Assembly: GCA_002692855.1 (NCBI GenBank)
Contig: NZMJ01000084.1
Location: 72,696-122,421 of the forward strand
Source of the DNA: Maricaulis sp.
GTDB lineage: Bacteria > Pseudomonadota > Alphaproteobacteria > Caulobacterales > Maricaulaceae
Reading direction: 5' to 3'
DNA: 49,726 nucleotides
The position numbers and the translations under genes were made by a program. Shown piece by piece: positions 20,396 through 30,337 of this stretch; position 1 is the stretch's first letter; every line of letters starts with the position of its first letter. The notes under the pieces were generated by a model. That model made no database searches. It was not told where the DNA came from and saw only the letters and a list, made by a program, of their open reading frames with translations.

Positions 20396-21016
20396 ATGAC
20401 CACGCAGGGTGCCCACGAAGATCTGGCTTATCTGAAATCACTCGCCGAGTCGGGCGCCAACGCGCCGCTGATCGGCGGACGATACCTGCTCTTGTGGGGC
20501 GGACTTTCCGTGCTGGCGACCATCGCCCACGGCCTCGTCCTCGAAGGCATTTTGCCACTGGCCACCCGGAATGTCGGTGTGATCTGGATGGTTTACGGCC
20601 TCGTCGGCGGCATCACGTCGGCATTTCTGGGGCGTGGCCTCGCCGGAAAACCGGGAGCTCGCTCTGCTGCCAACCGCGTCTCCCGCGCCGCGTGGATGAC
20701 GGTCGGGATCGGCATCTTTGCCTATGTCCTTTCGCTCGTATTCTGGACGGCGGTGTTCAATACGCCGGTCGTGCTGTTCGACAGTATCCTGACCATCGCC
20801 TTCTTCGGCTATGGATTTGCCTTCTCGGTCACGGCAGCCCTTTCGGGGTTGCGCTGGCTCTACGGCCCGGCCCTGCTGTCGGGGATCGCCGCCATCATCA
20901 CGCCGGTCCTGTACGGGACTTCCGAGCTCTACTTCCTGTCGGCGGCGGCAATTGCCCTCAGCGCCGTTCTGCCCGGCCTGAAGATGATCGCGCATGAGCC
21001 CAAGACACTGACATGA
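20396..21016 (+). CDS. Multi-pass membrane protein paired with a winged-helix regulator
   Basis: 206 residues. A short N-terminal segment (MTTQGAHEDLAYLKSLAESG) is followed by about six membrane helices. The protein is rich in Gly/Ala and has no recognised transporter or enzyme motif. Its last codons overlap the start of the regulator gene (ATGA), which implies coupled translation and a joint function. The inverted repeat directly upstream suggests the pair controls its own expression. Confidence 0.75.
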   Translation: MTTQGAHEDLAYLKSLAESGANAPLIGGRYLLLWGGLSVLATIAHGLVLEGILPLATRNVGVIWMVYGLVGGITSAFLGRGLAGKPGARSAANRVSRAAWMTVGIGIFAYVLSLVFWTAVFNTPVVLFDSILTIAFFGYGFAFSVTAALSGLRWLYGPALLSGIAAIITPVLYGTSELYFLSAAAIALSAVLPGLKMIAHEPKTLT

Positions 21017-21312
21017 GCGACAGCGAATTCGACGCCGCCTCTCTCGATGATGTGATCCATTCCAAGCTCCGGCTCGGGATCATGGCTTACCTGTCCGGCG
21101 TGGACTCGGCGACATTCGGGGAGTTGAAAGAGCGCACCGGCGCGACGGACGGCAATCTCTCCGTCAGCCTGCGAAAGCTCGAGGACGCGGGATATATCGG
21201 GATCGACAAGCGCTTTGTCGGACGCAGGCCGCAAACCCGCGCGCGCCTGACCGACTCGGGTCGCAAGGCCTGGATGGCCTATCTCGACCAGATGCGTAGC
21301 CTGCTGGGCTGA
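21013..21312 (+). CDS. Winged-helix transcriptional regulator (HTH_34/MarR-like)
   Basis: 99 residues forming a single winged-helix domain. It includes LDDVIHSKLRLGIMAYLSG, a recognition-helix region TGATDGNLSVSLRKLEDAGYI and the wing FVGRRPQTRARLTDSGRKAW. This is the pattern of small DNA-binding regulators in the HTH_34 family, commonly encoded with membrane proteins. It probably binds the inverted repeat at 20357-20387; that is inferred from position. It ends directly against the convergent acetyltransferase gene, with no gap. Confidence 0.82.
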   Translation: MSDSEFDAASLDDVIHSKLRLGIMAYLSGVDSATFGELKERTGATDGNLSVSLRKLEDAGYIGIDKRFVGRRPQTRARLTDSGRKAWMAYLDQMRSLLG

Positions 21313-21876
21313 TCAGGCGGCCTTGGCCTGCCGCGGCCGCTCATAGCGCACGACCTGGCCGCCCTCGCCTTCATCGGCGAAGGTCTCGGTCTCGACAAAC
21401 CCGGTTTTTTCCAGCACCCGGCGCGACGCCGTCAGGTGATCGCGCGTGTGTGCGATCACCCGCCTGACACGTGAATCGCTTTCGGCCCAGCCCAGCAGCC
21501 CCTCGACGGCTTCGGTGGCGAGACCCTGCTCGCGGAAGGACAGCATCATCGAATAGCCGATCTCGACATTCCCGGCGGCATCCGGCGCCCCCTTGAAACC
21601 GCCAGCGCCGACCAGCCGGCCGGGTTGTCCGGCCACGCCAGGCCAGATGAAAATCCAGGTCAGCCAGCCTGCCTCGCCGGGATCCGCCCGCAGGCGTTCA
21701 TCGACCTGCTGCAAGGCCGACGTATCCATCAGCTCGGGCGGCCAGACGGGTTCGGAGCGCACGCACAGGGCTTCGAAAAACGACTCGCGATCGGTCATCT
21801 GCAGCTTCGACAGCGCCACGTTCAGCGCAACGAGCTTCAGTCGGTTTGTCCGGATTTCGATATGACGATGCGTCAT
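21313..21876 (-). CDS. GNAT family N-acetyltransferase
   Basis: 187 residues from the ATG at 21876, which has a GGAAG site at good spacing. The fold signature is visible: the N-terminal strand IEIRTNRLKLVALN, the central NVEIGYSMMLSFREQGLATEAVEGLL with the acetyl-CoA binding loop, and RRVIAHTRDHLTASRRVLEKTGFVE. It resembles the RimJ/RimL-type subgroup. The substrate is unknown. It stands alone, convergent with the regulator gene. The 186 bases upstream, up to lpdA, hold no gene. Confidence 0.85.
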   Translation of the reverse strand: MTHRHIEIRTNRLKLVALNVALSKLQMTDRESFFEALCVRSEPVWPPELMDTSALQQVDERLRADPGEAGWLTWIFIWPGVAGQPGRLVGAGGFKGAPDAAGNVEIGYSMMLSFREQGLATEAVEGLLGWAESDSRVRRVIAHTRDHLTASRRVLEKTGFVETETFADEGEGGQVVRYERPRQAKAA

Positions 21877-22062
21877 GCGATCTTCCACTGACAAGCCACG
21901 CCCCGCGAATATAACGCGCGAAGGGGCCATCGGGTTGTGCGAACCAGTCAGAACCGCGCCAATTGGGACAGGGGAGCGCGACATTCCGAAACCCCACTTT
22001 ATCACAAGCGGCGCTGATTCTCGTGTAAATTGTTTGACATCTTGCCGTGATGACGACTGAAA

Positions 22063-23469
22063 TCAGGCTTGCATCGTCCAGCCTTCAACACCCATTGCGG
22101 CCTGCCGCAGCGCTTCGGTCATGGTCGGGTGCGGGTGGCTGGTACGGGCGATATCTTCCGACGCAGCCCGGAATTCGAGCGCCAGCGCGGCTTCCGCGAT
22201 CATTTCGCCGACACCCTTGCCGATCATGTGAACGCCGAGCACCTCGTCGGTCTTCGCATCGGCCAGCACCTTCACCAGACCGTCGGTCTCGTGATTGGCG
22301 CGGGCGCGTGAATTCGCCAGGAAGGGGAATTTCCCGGTCTTGTAGGCGCGGCCCTGGTCTTTCAGCATCTCTTCGGTCGCCCCTACCGAGGCGATCTCCG
22401 GATTGGTGTAAACCACGCCCGGAATGGCGTCGTAATTGACGTGCCCGGCCTTGCCGGCAATCCGCTCGGCGCAAGCCACGCCTTCGTCTTCGGCCTTGTG
22501 CGCCAGCATCGCGCCGTGCGTGCAATCGCCGATGACCCAGACGCCATCTGCGCTGGTTTTCCAGTGATCATTGGCGATGTAGCCGCGCTTGTCGGTCTCG
22601 ATCCCGACCGTCTCCAGCCCCAGCCCCTCGGTATAGGGGCGCCGTCCGATGCAGACGAGCACGGTGTCGGCCTCGATCGTCTCTTCGGAGCCCCCCGAAG
22701 CGGCTTCGGTCGCCACTTGCAGGGCGCCATTCTCTCCTTCGCTGACGCCGGTGACCTTGCGGCCGAGCTTGAAGCTCATGCCCTGCTTGGCGAAGACCTT
22801 CTGGGCGTGCTTGGCGATCTCGCCGTCCATGCCCGGCAGGATACGGTCGAGATACTCGACGACCGTGACCTCGGCGCCGAGACGCCGCCACACCGAGCCC
22901 AGTTCCAGACCGATCACGCCCGCGCCGATCAGCACCAGCTTGCCCGGCACCTTGTCCAGGGACAGCGCACCGGTGGAGGACACGACGCGCTTCTCGTCAA
23001 TCTCGACACCCGGCAGCGGCGTCACTTCCGATCCGGTTGCGATGACGATGTGCTTTGTCTTCAGGGTCTGGGTCTCGCCGTCCGGCCCCTCGACCACCAC
23101 CTCGCCCTTGCCGGCGATGCGGCCCTTGCCGCGGATGTGGTCGACCTTGTTCTTCTTCAACAAATAGGCGACGCCCTGCGTCAGCCCCGTCACGGCTTCG
23201 TCCTTGCGGCCCATCATCGTCTTGAGGTCAAAGGACAGCTTGCCGGTCTTGATCCCGAAGCCGGCGAAGTCCTTCTCGGCCATCTCGTAGAGTTCCGAGG
23301 CGTGCAGCAGCGCCTTTGACGGGATGCAACCGACATTCAGGCACGTGCCGCCCAGTGTGTCGCGCATCTCGATGCAGGCGGTTTTCAGCCCCAGCTGGCC
23401 AGCCCGGATGGCGCAGTTATAGCCGCCGGGACCACCCCCGATGATGACGACGTCATAGGTGCCGGACAT
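22063..23469 (-). CDS. lpdA: Dihydrolipoyl dehydrogenase (E3)
   Basis: E3 reoxidises dihydrolipoamide of the 2-oxoacid dehydrogenase complexes and passes electrons to NAD+. 468 residues from the ATG at 23469, which follows AAAGGA. The FAD loop GGGPGGYNCAIRAGQLG, the redox-active pair Cys43/Cys48 in GTCLNVGCIPSK, the NAD-binding GAGVIGLELGSVWRRLGAEV and the C-terminal HPHPTMTEAL with the catalytic His are all present. Its position downstream of sucA and sucB indicates it serves 2-oxoglutarate dehydrogenase. Confidence 0.96.
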   Translation of the reverse strand: MSGTYDVVIIGGGPGGYNCAIRAGQLGLKTACIEMRDTLGGTCLNVGCIPSKALLHASELYEMAEKDFAGFGIKTGKLSFDLKTMMGRKDEAVTGLTQGVAYLLKKNKVDHIRGKGRIAGKGEVVVEGPDGETQTLKTKHIVIATGSEVTPLPGVEIDEKRVVSSTGALSLDKVPGKLVLIGAGVIGLELGSVWRRLGAEVTVVEYLDRILPGMDGEIAKHAQKVFAKQGMSFKLGRKVTGVSEGENGALQVATEAASGGSEETIEADTVLVCIGRRPYTEGLGLETVGIETDKRGYIANDHWKTSADGVWVIGDCTHGAMLAHKAEDEGVACAERIAGKAGHVNYDAIPGVVYTNPEIASVGATEEMLKDQGRAYKTGKFPFLANSRARANHETDGLVKVLADAKTDEVLGVHMIGKGVGEMIAEAALALEFRAASEDIARTSHPHPTMTEALRQAAMGVEGWTMQA

Positions 23470-23603
23470 GTGCATTCCTTTCATGGGGCGGGCGGCAAGC
23501 CCAGTTGCGCCGCACCCGGATTCGGTTGTCCCGAACCTAGGCGCGCCCGTCTGCGTGTTCAACGCTGACGGGCGCATGAAAGGTCAGTCGCGGGTGCGTG
23601 CCG

Positions 23604-24053
23604 CTAGGCCAGGAAGCCGCGATTGCGGGCCCAGCGCGCGAAGGCAGCCTGAAACACCAGGATGACGAAGATCACTGCACTCATCACCATGCCCGTCGTC
23701 CCCATCAGGGCCATGCCGCCCGCAATGAGAAGCGTGTAGATCGATGACAGGACATAGAGCGCGACAGACGCCATCGACAGCATCACCGCCCAGGCCTTCT
23801 TGAGCAGAAGGGACAGGGCACCGAAGAAGGCCGTGAAGATGGCCAGTCCCCAGATGATGATGAACCACAGCGGAAAGCCGGTGAAGAAGGCCCGTTGTTC
23901 GGGTGTGTAAGCCTGAAGATAGGCGTCCGACATAAGATTGGTCGCCAGAAAGTCGAACACCCCGAAGGCATTCCAGAGCGTCAGCAGGCCGGCAACAATC
24001 CAGTACCAGACCGGAATTTTCACGCCCGCAGGGGCGCTCACTTGATCAGTCAT
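23604..24053 (-). CDS. Small membrane protein between sucB and lpdA
   Basis: 149 residues with four membrane helices: VWYWIVAGLLTLWNAFGVFDF, FPLWFIIIWGLAIFTAFFGAL, a third near VMLSMASVALYVLSSIY and a fourth near VIFVILVFQAAFARW. YTPEQRAFFTGFP between the first two helices is typical of an uncharacterised family often seen near 2-oxoglutarate dehydrogenase genes in alphaproteobacteria. The ATG at 24053 follows GGGAGGG. Its role in the operon is unknown. Confidence 0.75.
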   Translation of the reverse strand: MTDQVSAPAGVKIPVWYWIVAGLLTLWNAFGVFDFLATNLMSDAYLQAYTPEQRAFFTGFPLWFIIIWGLAIFTAFFGALSLLLKKAWAVMLSMASVALYVLSSIYTLLIAGGMALMGTTGMVMSAVIFVILVFQAAFARWARNRGFLA

Positions 24054-24169
24054 GGGTATCCCTCCCCCCATTTGTTGATGGAGAAGGCTAACCCGAGTTT
24101 CGGGAAAGACGCACCTTAAATCCGCGATTCAGGCGCCCGAAATCGGCTCACGAACCCGTGAATGCGGAA

Positions 24170-25744
24170 CTAGAGGTCCAGCACCAGCCGGGCCGGGTCT
24201 TCCAGCGCATCCTTGACCTTCACGAGGAAGGTCACGGCCTCGCGGCCATCGACGATGCGGTGGTCATAGGACAGCGCCAGATACATCATCGGGCGCACCA
24301 CGACCTGGCCCTTTTCGGCCACCGGGCGCTCCTGGATCTTGTGCATGCCCAGAATGCCCGACTGCGGCGCATTGAGGATCGGCGTCGACAGGAGCGAGCC
24401 GAAAATGCCGCCATTGGACACGGTGAAGGTCGCGCCCTGCATGTCGTCAATCCCCAGCTTTCCGTCGCGGGCGCGGCGGCCGAGATCGATGATTTCCTTC
24501 TCGATGTCGGCGAGCGACTTGGTATCGCAATCGCGCAGCACCGGCACGACGAGGCCGCGCTCGGTCGAGACCGCCACGCCGATGTCGTAGTAATTCTTGT
24601 AGATGATATCCTCGCCGTCGATCTCGGCATTGACCGCCGGGATCTCCTTCAGCGCATTGACGCACGCCTTCACGAAGAAGCTCATGAAGCCCAGCTTCAC
24701 GCCGTGCTTTTCGACGAAGGCGTCCTGATGCGTTTTGCGCATCGACATGATCGCGCTCATGTCCGCCTCGTTGAAGGTGGTCAGCATCGCAGCCGTGTCC
24801 TGTGCCTCCTTCAGGCGGCGCGCGATGGTCTGGCGCAGGCGGGTCATTTTCACCCGTTCCTCGCGCGGACCGGTGTCGCGCGGCGGGGACTTCGCCGGCG
24901 CGGCCTTGGCCGGGGCCGGCTCACGCTTGGCTTCGCCCGAAGCGGGCGCGGATGCGCCGGACTCGGAGGCTTTCATCACGTCGCCCTTGGTCACGCGGCC
25001 ATCCTTGCCGCTGCCCTCGACGCTGTTAAGGTCGACATTCTTTTCTTCGGCCATGCGCGCGGCCGAGGGCATCGCCTTGACGTCTTCTTCCGCCTCGCCC
25101 GATCCGGCGTCGTCCGGAGCGGCCTCTTCCGCCGGGGCGTCTGCTTCGGATGCGCCCCCGGTCCGAATGCGGGCGATCACGTCGCCCGGCGCCACCGTAT
25201 CGCCTTCGTCAGCCAGCCGCTCGGCCAGGATGCCGTCAGCCGGGCACGGCACTTCGACCGCGACCTTGTCGGTCTCGATCTCGACCAGGGCCTGGTCCTT
25301 CTTCACCGCCGCGCCGGCATCCACCAGCCACGCACCGACCGTGCCTTCGGCCACCGACTCGCCCATTTCCGGAATGGTGGCCTCGACGGTTGAACCGCTG
25401 TCGTCCGCCTTCGGCTTTGCCGGGGCGCTCTTGGCCTCGGCCTTGGCAGGGGCCGGTTTGGCAGCTTCGCCCTTGGGGGCGTCTTCCTTCGCCGGTTCAG
25501 CCGCCGCGCCGCCTGCGCCCATCTCGGCCAGTTTCGCGCCGATCTCGACCGTCTGGCCTTCCGGAGCGACGATCTTGGTCAACGTACCGTCTTCATCGGC
25601 GCGCACTTCGATCGACACCTTGTCGGTTTCCAGCTCGACCAGGATGTCGTCGCGCTTGACCGCATCACCTTCGGCGAAATTCCAGCTTCCCACCGTGGCT
25701 TCGGTGACGGATTCGCCCAGTTGCGGAACGGTGATGTCGGTCAT
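24170..25744 (-). CDS. sucB: 2-Oxoglutarate dehydrogenase E2 (dihydrolipoyllysine succinyltransferase) with two lipoyl domains
   Basis: E2 carries the succinyl group from E1 to CoA. The 524-residue product has two lipoyl domains: residues 2-76 with Lys42 in ETDKVSIEV, and 119-196 with Lys160 in ETDKVAVEV. They are joined by an Ala/Pro/Lys-rich linker. A subunit-binding domain follows (about 228-263), then the catalytic domain, which ends with SYDHRIVDG (His495, Asp499). E. coli SucB has one lipoyl domain and about 405 residues, so this version is enlarged. It lies 48 bases after suc[17 protein letters not shown] supports the succinyl-specific subfamily. Confidence 0.95.
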   Translation of the reverse strand: MTDITVPQLGESVTEATVGSWNFAEGDAVKRDDILVELETDKVSIEVRADEDGTLTKIVAPEGQTVEIGAKLAEMGAGGAAAEPAKEDAPKGEAAKPAPAKAEAKSAPAKPKADDSGSTVEATIPEMGESVAEGTVGAWLVDAGAAVKKDQALVEIETDKVAVEVPCPADGILAERLADEGDTVAPGDVIARIRTGGASEADAPAEEAAPDDAGSGEAEEDVKAMPSAARMAEEKNVDLNSVEGSGKDGRVTKGDVMKASESGASAPASGEAKREPAPAKAAPAKSPPRDTGPREERVKMTRLRQTIARRLKEAQDTAAMLTTFNEADMSAIMSMRKTHQDAFVEKHGVKLGFMSFFVKACVNALKEIPAVNAEIDGEDIIYKNYYDIGVAVSTERGLVVPVLRDCDTKSLADIEKEIIDLGRRARDGKLGIDDMQGATFTVSNGGIFGSLLSTPILNAPQSGILGMHKIQERPVAEKGQVVVRPMMYLALSYDHRIVDGREAVTFLVKVKDALEDPARLVLDL

Positions 25745-25792
25745 GTCGGTCGTCCTTGGATTGAAGTGTGGCGGCGGTGGCGGTTTCGGGGA

Positions 25793-28762
25793 TCAGGAAG
25801 ACAGCGCGTCGTCGATCAGCGCGTCCTGCTCTTCCTTGTGTTTCTGGGCGGATCCGGCAGCGGTCGATGCCGAAGCCGGGCGGCCGGCATAGCGCGGTCG
25901 CAGCATCTTGGCGTCGGCCTGCTGAAGCACCCATTCGATATTGGGCTCCATGAAGCTCCACGCGCCCATATTCTGCGGTTCTTCCTGGCACCAGACGATT
26001 TCCGCCTGCGGGAAGCGCTTCAGTTCATTCAGCATCGAGCGCGCCGGAACCGGATAGAATTGCTCGACGCGCAAAAGGTAGATGTCGTCGATGCCGCGCT
26101 CTTCCCGGGCTTCGAGCAGGTCGTAATAGACCTTGCCCGAGCACATCACGACGCGGCGGATCTTGTCGTCGGCAACGAGTTCGGTCTTCGTCACCGGCTG
26201 GCCCTCGGCGCGCGCCGACGTGTCGGCGTCGTCCCACAGCACCCGGTGGAAGGACGAGCCCTCGCCCATCGCCTTCAGATTTGAAACGCAGCGCTTGTGA
26301 CGCAGCAGCGATTTCGGCGTCATGATCACCAGCGGCTTGCGGAAATTGCGGTGAATCTGGCGCCGCAGAACGTGAAAGTAATTGGCCGGCGTCGAGCAGT
26401 TGGCGACCTGCATATTGTCCTGCGCACACTGTTGCAGGAAGCGTTCGAGCCGCGCCGACGAGTGTTCCGGTCCCTGCCCTTCATAGCCGTGGGGCAGCAG
26501 CATCACGAGGCCGGACATGCGCAGCCATTTGCGTTCACCGGCGGCGATGAACTGGTCCACGATCACCTGCGCGCCATTGTAGAAGTCGCCGAACTGCGCC
26601 TCCCACATCACCAGCGTGTTGGGGGCCGACAGGGAATAGCCATACTCGAAGCCCAGCACCGCCTCTTCCGACAGCATGGTGTCGATCACCTCGTACCGGG
26701 CCTGCTGGTCAGAGAGGTGATTCAGCGTCGTGTAGCGTTCTTCGGTCTGCTGATCGACGATATGGGAATGGCGCTGCGAGAAGGTGCCGCGCCCGGAATC
26801 CTGGCCCGACAGCCGCACCGGGAAGCCCTCGTCAAGCAGGCTTGCGAAGGCGAGGTGTTCGGCCGTTGCCCAGTCGATGCCCTCGCCCGCCTCGATCGCC
26901 GAGCGGCGGCCGTCAAAGACGCGGCGCAGCGTCTTGTGCGCGTCGACGTCATCGGGGATTTCGGTGAACTTCATGCCCAGGTCGCGAAGCCGTTCGACGG
27001 GGACGGCGGTTTCGCCGCGTCGCTCGTCTTCCTCCGGCAGTCCCAGCCCCGACCAGACCCCGTCGAGCCAGTCGGCCTGTTCGGGTTCGAACGCCTTGCC
27101 GGCCTCGAATTCGGAATCGAGGAAGCCGGCGAACTCGCCGCGCCAGCTCTCCAGCTCGGCCTCGGTGATCACACCCTCTTCGATCAGGCGCTTGGCATAG
27201 AGCTCGATCGTGGAAGGGTGTTCCTTGATCTTCCGGTACATGATCGGCTGGGTGAAGGACGGATCGTCACCCTCATTGTGGCCGAAACGCCGGTAACAGA
27301 ACATGTCGATGACCGCGTCCTTGCCGAAAAGCTGGCGGTATTCGGTCGCCATCTTGGCCGCATAGACGGTGGCTTCCGGGTCATCCCCGTTCACGTGGAA
27401 GATCGGCGCCTGGACCATCAGCGCCACGTCCGACGGATAGGGCGAGGACCGCGAATCCTTCGGGCTGGTCGTGAAACCGATCTGGTTGTTGACGATGAAG
27501 TGGATCGCCCCGCCCGTGCGGTGACCGCGCAGACCCGACAGGCCCAGACATTCCGCGACAATGCCCTGACCGGCAAAGGCCGCATCGCCGTGGAGCAGAA
27601 GCGGCAGCACTTTCGGTGCCTGGTTGGTGTCGAAACCGTGCTCGCGCCGGAGCTTGGTCTGCTTGGCGCGGGCCTTGCCGAGGACAACCGGATCGACTGC
27701 TTCAAGGTGCGACGGGTTGGCCGTCAGCGACAGGTGAACCGTATTGCCGTCGAACTCGCGGTCCGACGAGGCGCCGAGGTGGTACTTCACATCGCCCGAG
27801 CCGAACTCGCCCGAAGACGTGCCGGACTGGAATTCGTGGAAGATCTGGTGGTAGGGCTTGCCCATCACGGCTGCGAGAACATTCAGGCGCCCCCGGTGGG
27901 GCATGCCGATGATGATGTCCTCGACGTCCATCGCGCCGCCGCGCTTGATGATCTGCTCCAGCGCCGGGACCATCGCCTCGCCGCCATCAAGGCCGAAACG
28001 CTTGGTGCCGGGATAGCGCTTTTGCAGGAATTGCTCGAAGCCTTCGGTCTCGATCAGCTTCTTCAGGATCGCGATCTTGCCCTCGGGCGTGAAATTGATG
28101 CCCTTCTCCGGGCCTTCGAACCGCTCCTGCAACCAGGCTTTCTCGGCCGGGTTGGAGATGTGCATGAACTCCACGCCCAGCGGTCCGCAATAGGTCCGCT
28201 TCAGGATGGCCAGCATGTCGCGCGGTGTCGCGGCTTCAAGCCCGAGATAGCCATCGATGAAAATCTCGCGGTCCATGTCGGCGGCGGTGAAGCCGTAGGT
28301 TTCAGGGTCGAGCTCGGGCTGCTCGCCAAATCCTGCCAGGTCCAGCGGATCGAGATCAGCGGCCAGGTGGCCCCGCATGCGGTAGGCGCGGATCATCATG
28401 ATCGCGCGGATCGAATCCTGCGTCGCGGCGCGGATCTCCTCTGCCGAGGCGCCGTCATGGCGTTCCGCGACCTTCTCGATCAGCGACGGTGTGACCGAGC
28501 CGTCAATGACACCCAGCGCCTCGCCATACTCGTCGGCGCGGCCAGGGCCATTCTTCTTCCATGACGGACCACGCGCGGCGTGGCCGGCCTCTGCGGCGCC
28601 ATCGCCGACTTCCGCAAAGAAGTCGCGCCATTCGCCCGGAACCGATCCGGGATCGCGCGCATAGGCGGCGGCCATGTCTTCGAGGTAGCGGGCATTGCCG
28701 CCATAGAGGAAGGAGGTGTCGAGGAAACTCTGATTGCGCGAGGAGCGCGAGTGTTCGGACAT
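25793..28762 (-). CDS. sucA: 2-Oxoglutarate dehydrogenase E1 (thiamine diphosphate-dependent)
   Basis: E1 decarboxylates 2-oxoglutarate and passes the succinyl group to lipoyl-E2. 989 residues from the ATG at 28762 (MSEHSRSSRNQSFLDTSFLYGGNARYLEDM-type N-terminus, found in alphaproteobacterial SucA), with GGGAAAG upstream. Typical blocks are MPHRGRLNVLAAVMGKPYHQIF, the ThDP motif GDAAFAGQGIVAECLGLSGL with NNQIGFTT, CYRRFGHNEGDDPSFTQP, and GYEGQGPEHSSARLERFLQ. A terminator upstream and a 215-base gap suggest a promoter separate from sucCD. Confidence 0.97.
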   Translation of the reverse strand: MSEHSRSSRNQSFLDTSFLYGGNARYLEDMAAAYARDPGSVPGEWRDFFAEVGDGAAEAGHAARGPSWKKNGPGRADEYGEALGVIDGSVTPSLIEKVAERHDGASAEEIRAATQDSIRAIMMIRAYRMRGHLAADLDPLDLAGFGEQPELDPETYGFTAADMDREIFIDGYLGLEAATPRDMLAILKRTYCGPLGVEFMHISNPAEKAWLQERFEGPEKGINFTPEGKIAILKKLIETEGFEQFLQKRYPGTKRFGLDGGEAMVPALEQIIKRGGAMDVEDIIIGMPHRGRLNVLAAVMGKPYHQIFHEFQSGTSSGEFGSGDVKYHLGASSDREFDGNTVHLSLTANPSHLEAVDPVVLGKARAKQTKLRREHGFDTNQAPKVLPLLLHGDAAFAGQGIVAECLGLSGLRGHRTGGAIHFIVNNQIGFTTSPKDSRSSPYPSDVALMVQAPIFHVNGDDPEATVYAAKMATEYRQLFGKDAVIDMFCYRRFGHNEGDDPSFTQPIMYRKIKEHPSTIELYAKRLIEEGVITEAELESWRGEFAGFLDSEFEAGKAFEPEQADWLDGVWSGLGLPEEDERRGETAVPVERLRDLGMKFTEIPDDVDAHKTLRRVFDGRRSAIEAGEGIDWATAEHLAFASLLDEGFPVRLSGQDSGRGTFSQRHSHIVDQQTEERYTTLNHLSDQQARYEVIDTMLSEEAVLGFEYGYSLSAPNTLVMWEAQFGDFYNGAQVIVDQFIAAGERKWLRMSGLVMLLPHGYEGQGPEHSSARLERFLQQCAQDNMQVANCSTPANYFHVLRRQIHRNFRKPLVIMTPKSLLRHKRCVSNLKAMGEGSSFHRVLWDDADTSARAEGQPVTKTELVADDKIRRVVMCSGKVYYDLLEAREERGIDDIYLLRVEQFYPVPARSMLNELKRFPQAEIVWCQEEPQNMGAWSFMEPNIEWVLQQADAKMLRPRYAGRPASASTAAGSAQKHKEEQDALIDDALSS

Positions 28763-28910
28763 CGAGGTCTTTCCCGGCTGCCGCGCGGGGACATCGCGCG
28801 GCCTCATGTCAGCGGTATGTCAGCCCGTTGCTTAACGGGTCGTTCCCCTACCCATTTACGCCCTTCTGGCGCGGAAGGAAGGGCCCTGACACATGCTGAC
28901 AACTCGTCGG

Positions 28911-28949
28911 TAAGAAAAGCAAGGCGCGGTCCGAAACCGAACCGCGCCT
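28911..28949 (-). terminator. Rho-independent terminator between sucD and sucA
   Basis: Minus-strand stem AGGCGCGGT (28941-28949) pairs with ACCGCGCCT (28922-28930) around a ten-base loop and is followed by TTGCTTTTCTT. It starts 29 bases after the sucD stop. It should end most sucC...sucD transcripts before sucA. Confidence 0.8.
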
Positions 28950-28977
28950 GCAAACCCTCCCGATGAACAGGCGGGGA

Positions 28978-29874
28978 TCAGCCCTTCACGAGCTCCGCCA
29001 GTGTCACGCCGATACGCGCCGGGCTGTCAGAAACCACGATCCCGGCGGACTTCATCGCCTCGATCTTGTCTTCCGCACCGCCCTTGCCGCCGGACACGAC
29101 TGCGCCGGCATGGCCCATCGTGCGGCCCGGAGGCGCCGTGCGGCCGGCGATGAAACCGACCATCGGCTTCTTGCGGCCCTTCCTGGCTTCGGCCTTGAGG
29201 AATTCGGCCGCTTCTTCTTCGGCCGAACCGCCGATCTCGCCGATCATCACGATCGACTGGGTTTCGTCGTCGCCAAGGAAAAGCTCGAGGCAATCGATGA
29301 AATTGGTGCCGTTCACCGGGTCGCCGCCGATGCCGATGCAGGTCGTCTGACCCAGCTTGGCGTCGGTTGTCTGCTTGACCGCTTCATAGGTCAGCGTGCC
29401 GGAACGCGACACGATGCCGACCGAGCCGCGCATGTGGATATGCCCGGGCATGATGCCGATCTTGCACTCGCCCGGCGTGATGACGCCCGGGCAGTTCGGG
29501 CCGACGAGGCGCGACTTCGAGCCGGTCAGCGCGCGCTTCACCTTGACCATGTCGGCGACCGGCACGCCTTCGGTGATCGTCACGATCAGCTCGATCTCCG
29601 CATCGATGGCTTCCAGGATCGCATCTGCGGCGAAGGGGGGCGGCACATAGATGACGGTCGCGTTCGCGCCGGTTTCGTCCTTGGCCTGGCTCACCGTGTC
29701 ATAGATCGGCAGCGAAGCGCCTGCGCCCTCCCATTTCTGCCCGCCCTTGCCCGGCGTCACGCCGGCGACCATGGACGTGCCGTATTCGATGGCCTGTTCG
29801 GTGTGGAAGGTGCCGTTCTTGCCGGTGATGCCCTGGCAAATGACCTTGGTATTCTTGTTCACGAGTACGGACAT
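28978..29874 (-). CDS. sucD: Succinyl-CoA synthetase alpha subunit
   Basis: With SucC it converts succinyl-CoA to succinate with substrate-level phosphorylation. 298 residues from the ATG at 29874, which follows an AAGGAAG site. The CoA-binding start ([21 protein letters not shown]), [20 protein letters not shown], and the phosphohistidine region [21 protein letters not shown] are present. In most bacteria sucD directly follows sucC; here a membrane protein and a thioesterase gene lie between them. Confidence 0.97.
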   Translation of the reverse strand: MSVLVNKNTKVICQGITGKNGTFHTEQAIEYGTSMVAGVTPGKGGQKWEGAGASLPIYDTVSQAKDETGANATVIYVPPPFAADAILEAIDAEIELIVTITEGVPVADMVKVKRALTGSKSRLVGPNCPGVITPGECKIGIMPGHIHMRGSVGIVSRSGTLTYEAVKQTTDAKLGQTTCIGIGGDPVNGTNFIDCLELFLGDDETQSIVMIGEIGGSAEEEAAEFLKAEARKGRKKPMVGFIAGRTAPPGRTMGHAGAVVSGGKGGAEDKIEAMKSAGIVVSDSPARIGVTLAELVKG

Positions 29875-29890
29875 GGAGGAACTTCCTTGT

Positions 29891-30337
29891 TCAGGCAGCT
29901 TGCCGCTGTTGCGGCGGCGTTTTCTCGAAAGCGGTGATGGCGTCGGTATAGGCAGCGGGCAACGGGATCGGTCGGCGCGTCTCGATGTCTGCGCAGACAT
30001 AGGTCATCGATCCGTCAGCCAGCAATTCCCCGTCGCGGTAGATGGCAAAGGCGTATTCGACCGAGCTCGTCCCGAAGCGCTGGCAGCGAAAGCCGATCTC
30101 GATCAGATCGTCGAGGCGTGCGGGTGAGCGGAAATTGCAATTGGCATTGACCGTGAAGAAGTCGCAGCCCAGCTCCTTCGTACGGTCCCACATCAGGTCG
30201 ACGGCGCGAAAATACTCGCTGACCGCATGGTCCACGAAGACGAAATAGTTCGCGTTGAACACGATCGCCTGCGCATCGACCTCGGCCCAGCGCACCCGGT
30301 GGGTGTGAAAGAAGGTGAAGTGGGAGCGGTCGGTCAT
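29891..30337 (-). CDS. Hotdog-fold acyl-CoA thioesterase (4HBT/YbgC-like) inside the sucC-sucD operon
   Basis: 148 residues. The 4-hydroxybenzoyl-CoA thioesterase signature is clear: [30 protein letters not shown], in which the Asp of EVDAQAIVF is the expected catalytic residue. Members hydrolyse acyl-CoA thioesters in the cytoplasm. The start overlaps the stop of the upstream membrane protein gene by four bases (ATGA), and sucD begins 16 bases downstream. Expression is therefore tied to succinyl-CoA synthetase. Whether it acts on succinyl-CoA or another acyl-CoA is not shown by the sequence. Confidence 0.85.
   Translation of the reverse strand: MTDRSHFTFFHTHRVRWAEVDAQAIVFNANYFVFVDHAVSEYFRAVDLMWDRTKELGCDFFTVNANCNFRSPARLDDLIEIGFRCQRFGTSSVEYAFAIYRDGELLADGSMTYVCADIETRRPIPLPAAYTDAITAFEKTPPQQRQAA

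Noticed and set aside
22034..22062. TTGACA on the plus strand just after lpdA
   Set aside because: A perfect -35 box, but the -10 position 17 bases on reads CTGAAA and it would only drive antisense RNA into lpdA; not supported.
26297..28564. Long plus-strand open frame opposite sucA
   Set aside because: Antisense shadow of the conserved sucA coding sequence; its translation is Arg/His-rich low-quality sequence with no recognisable domain.
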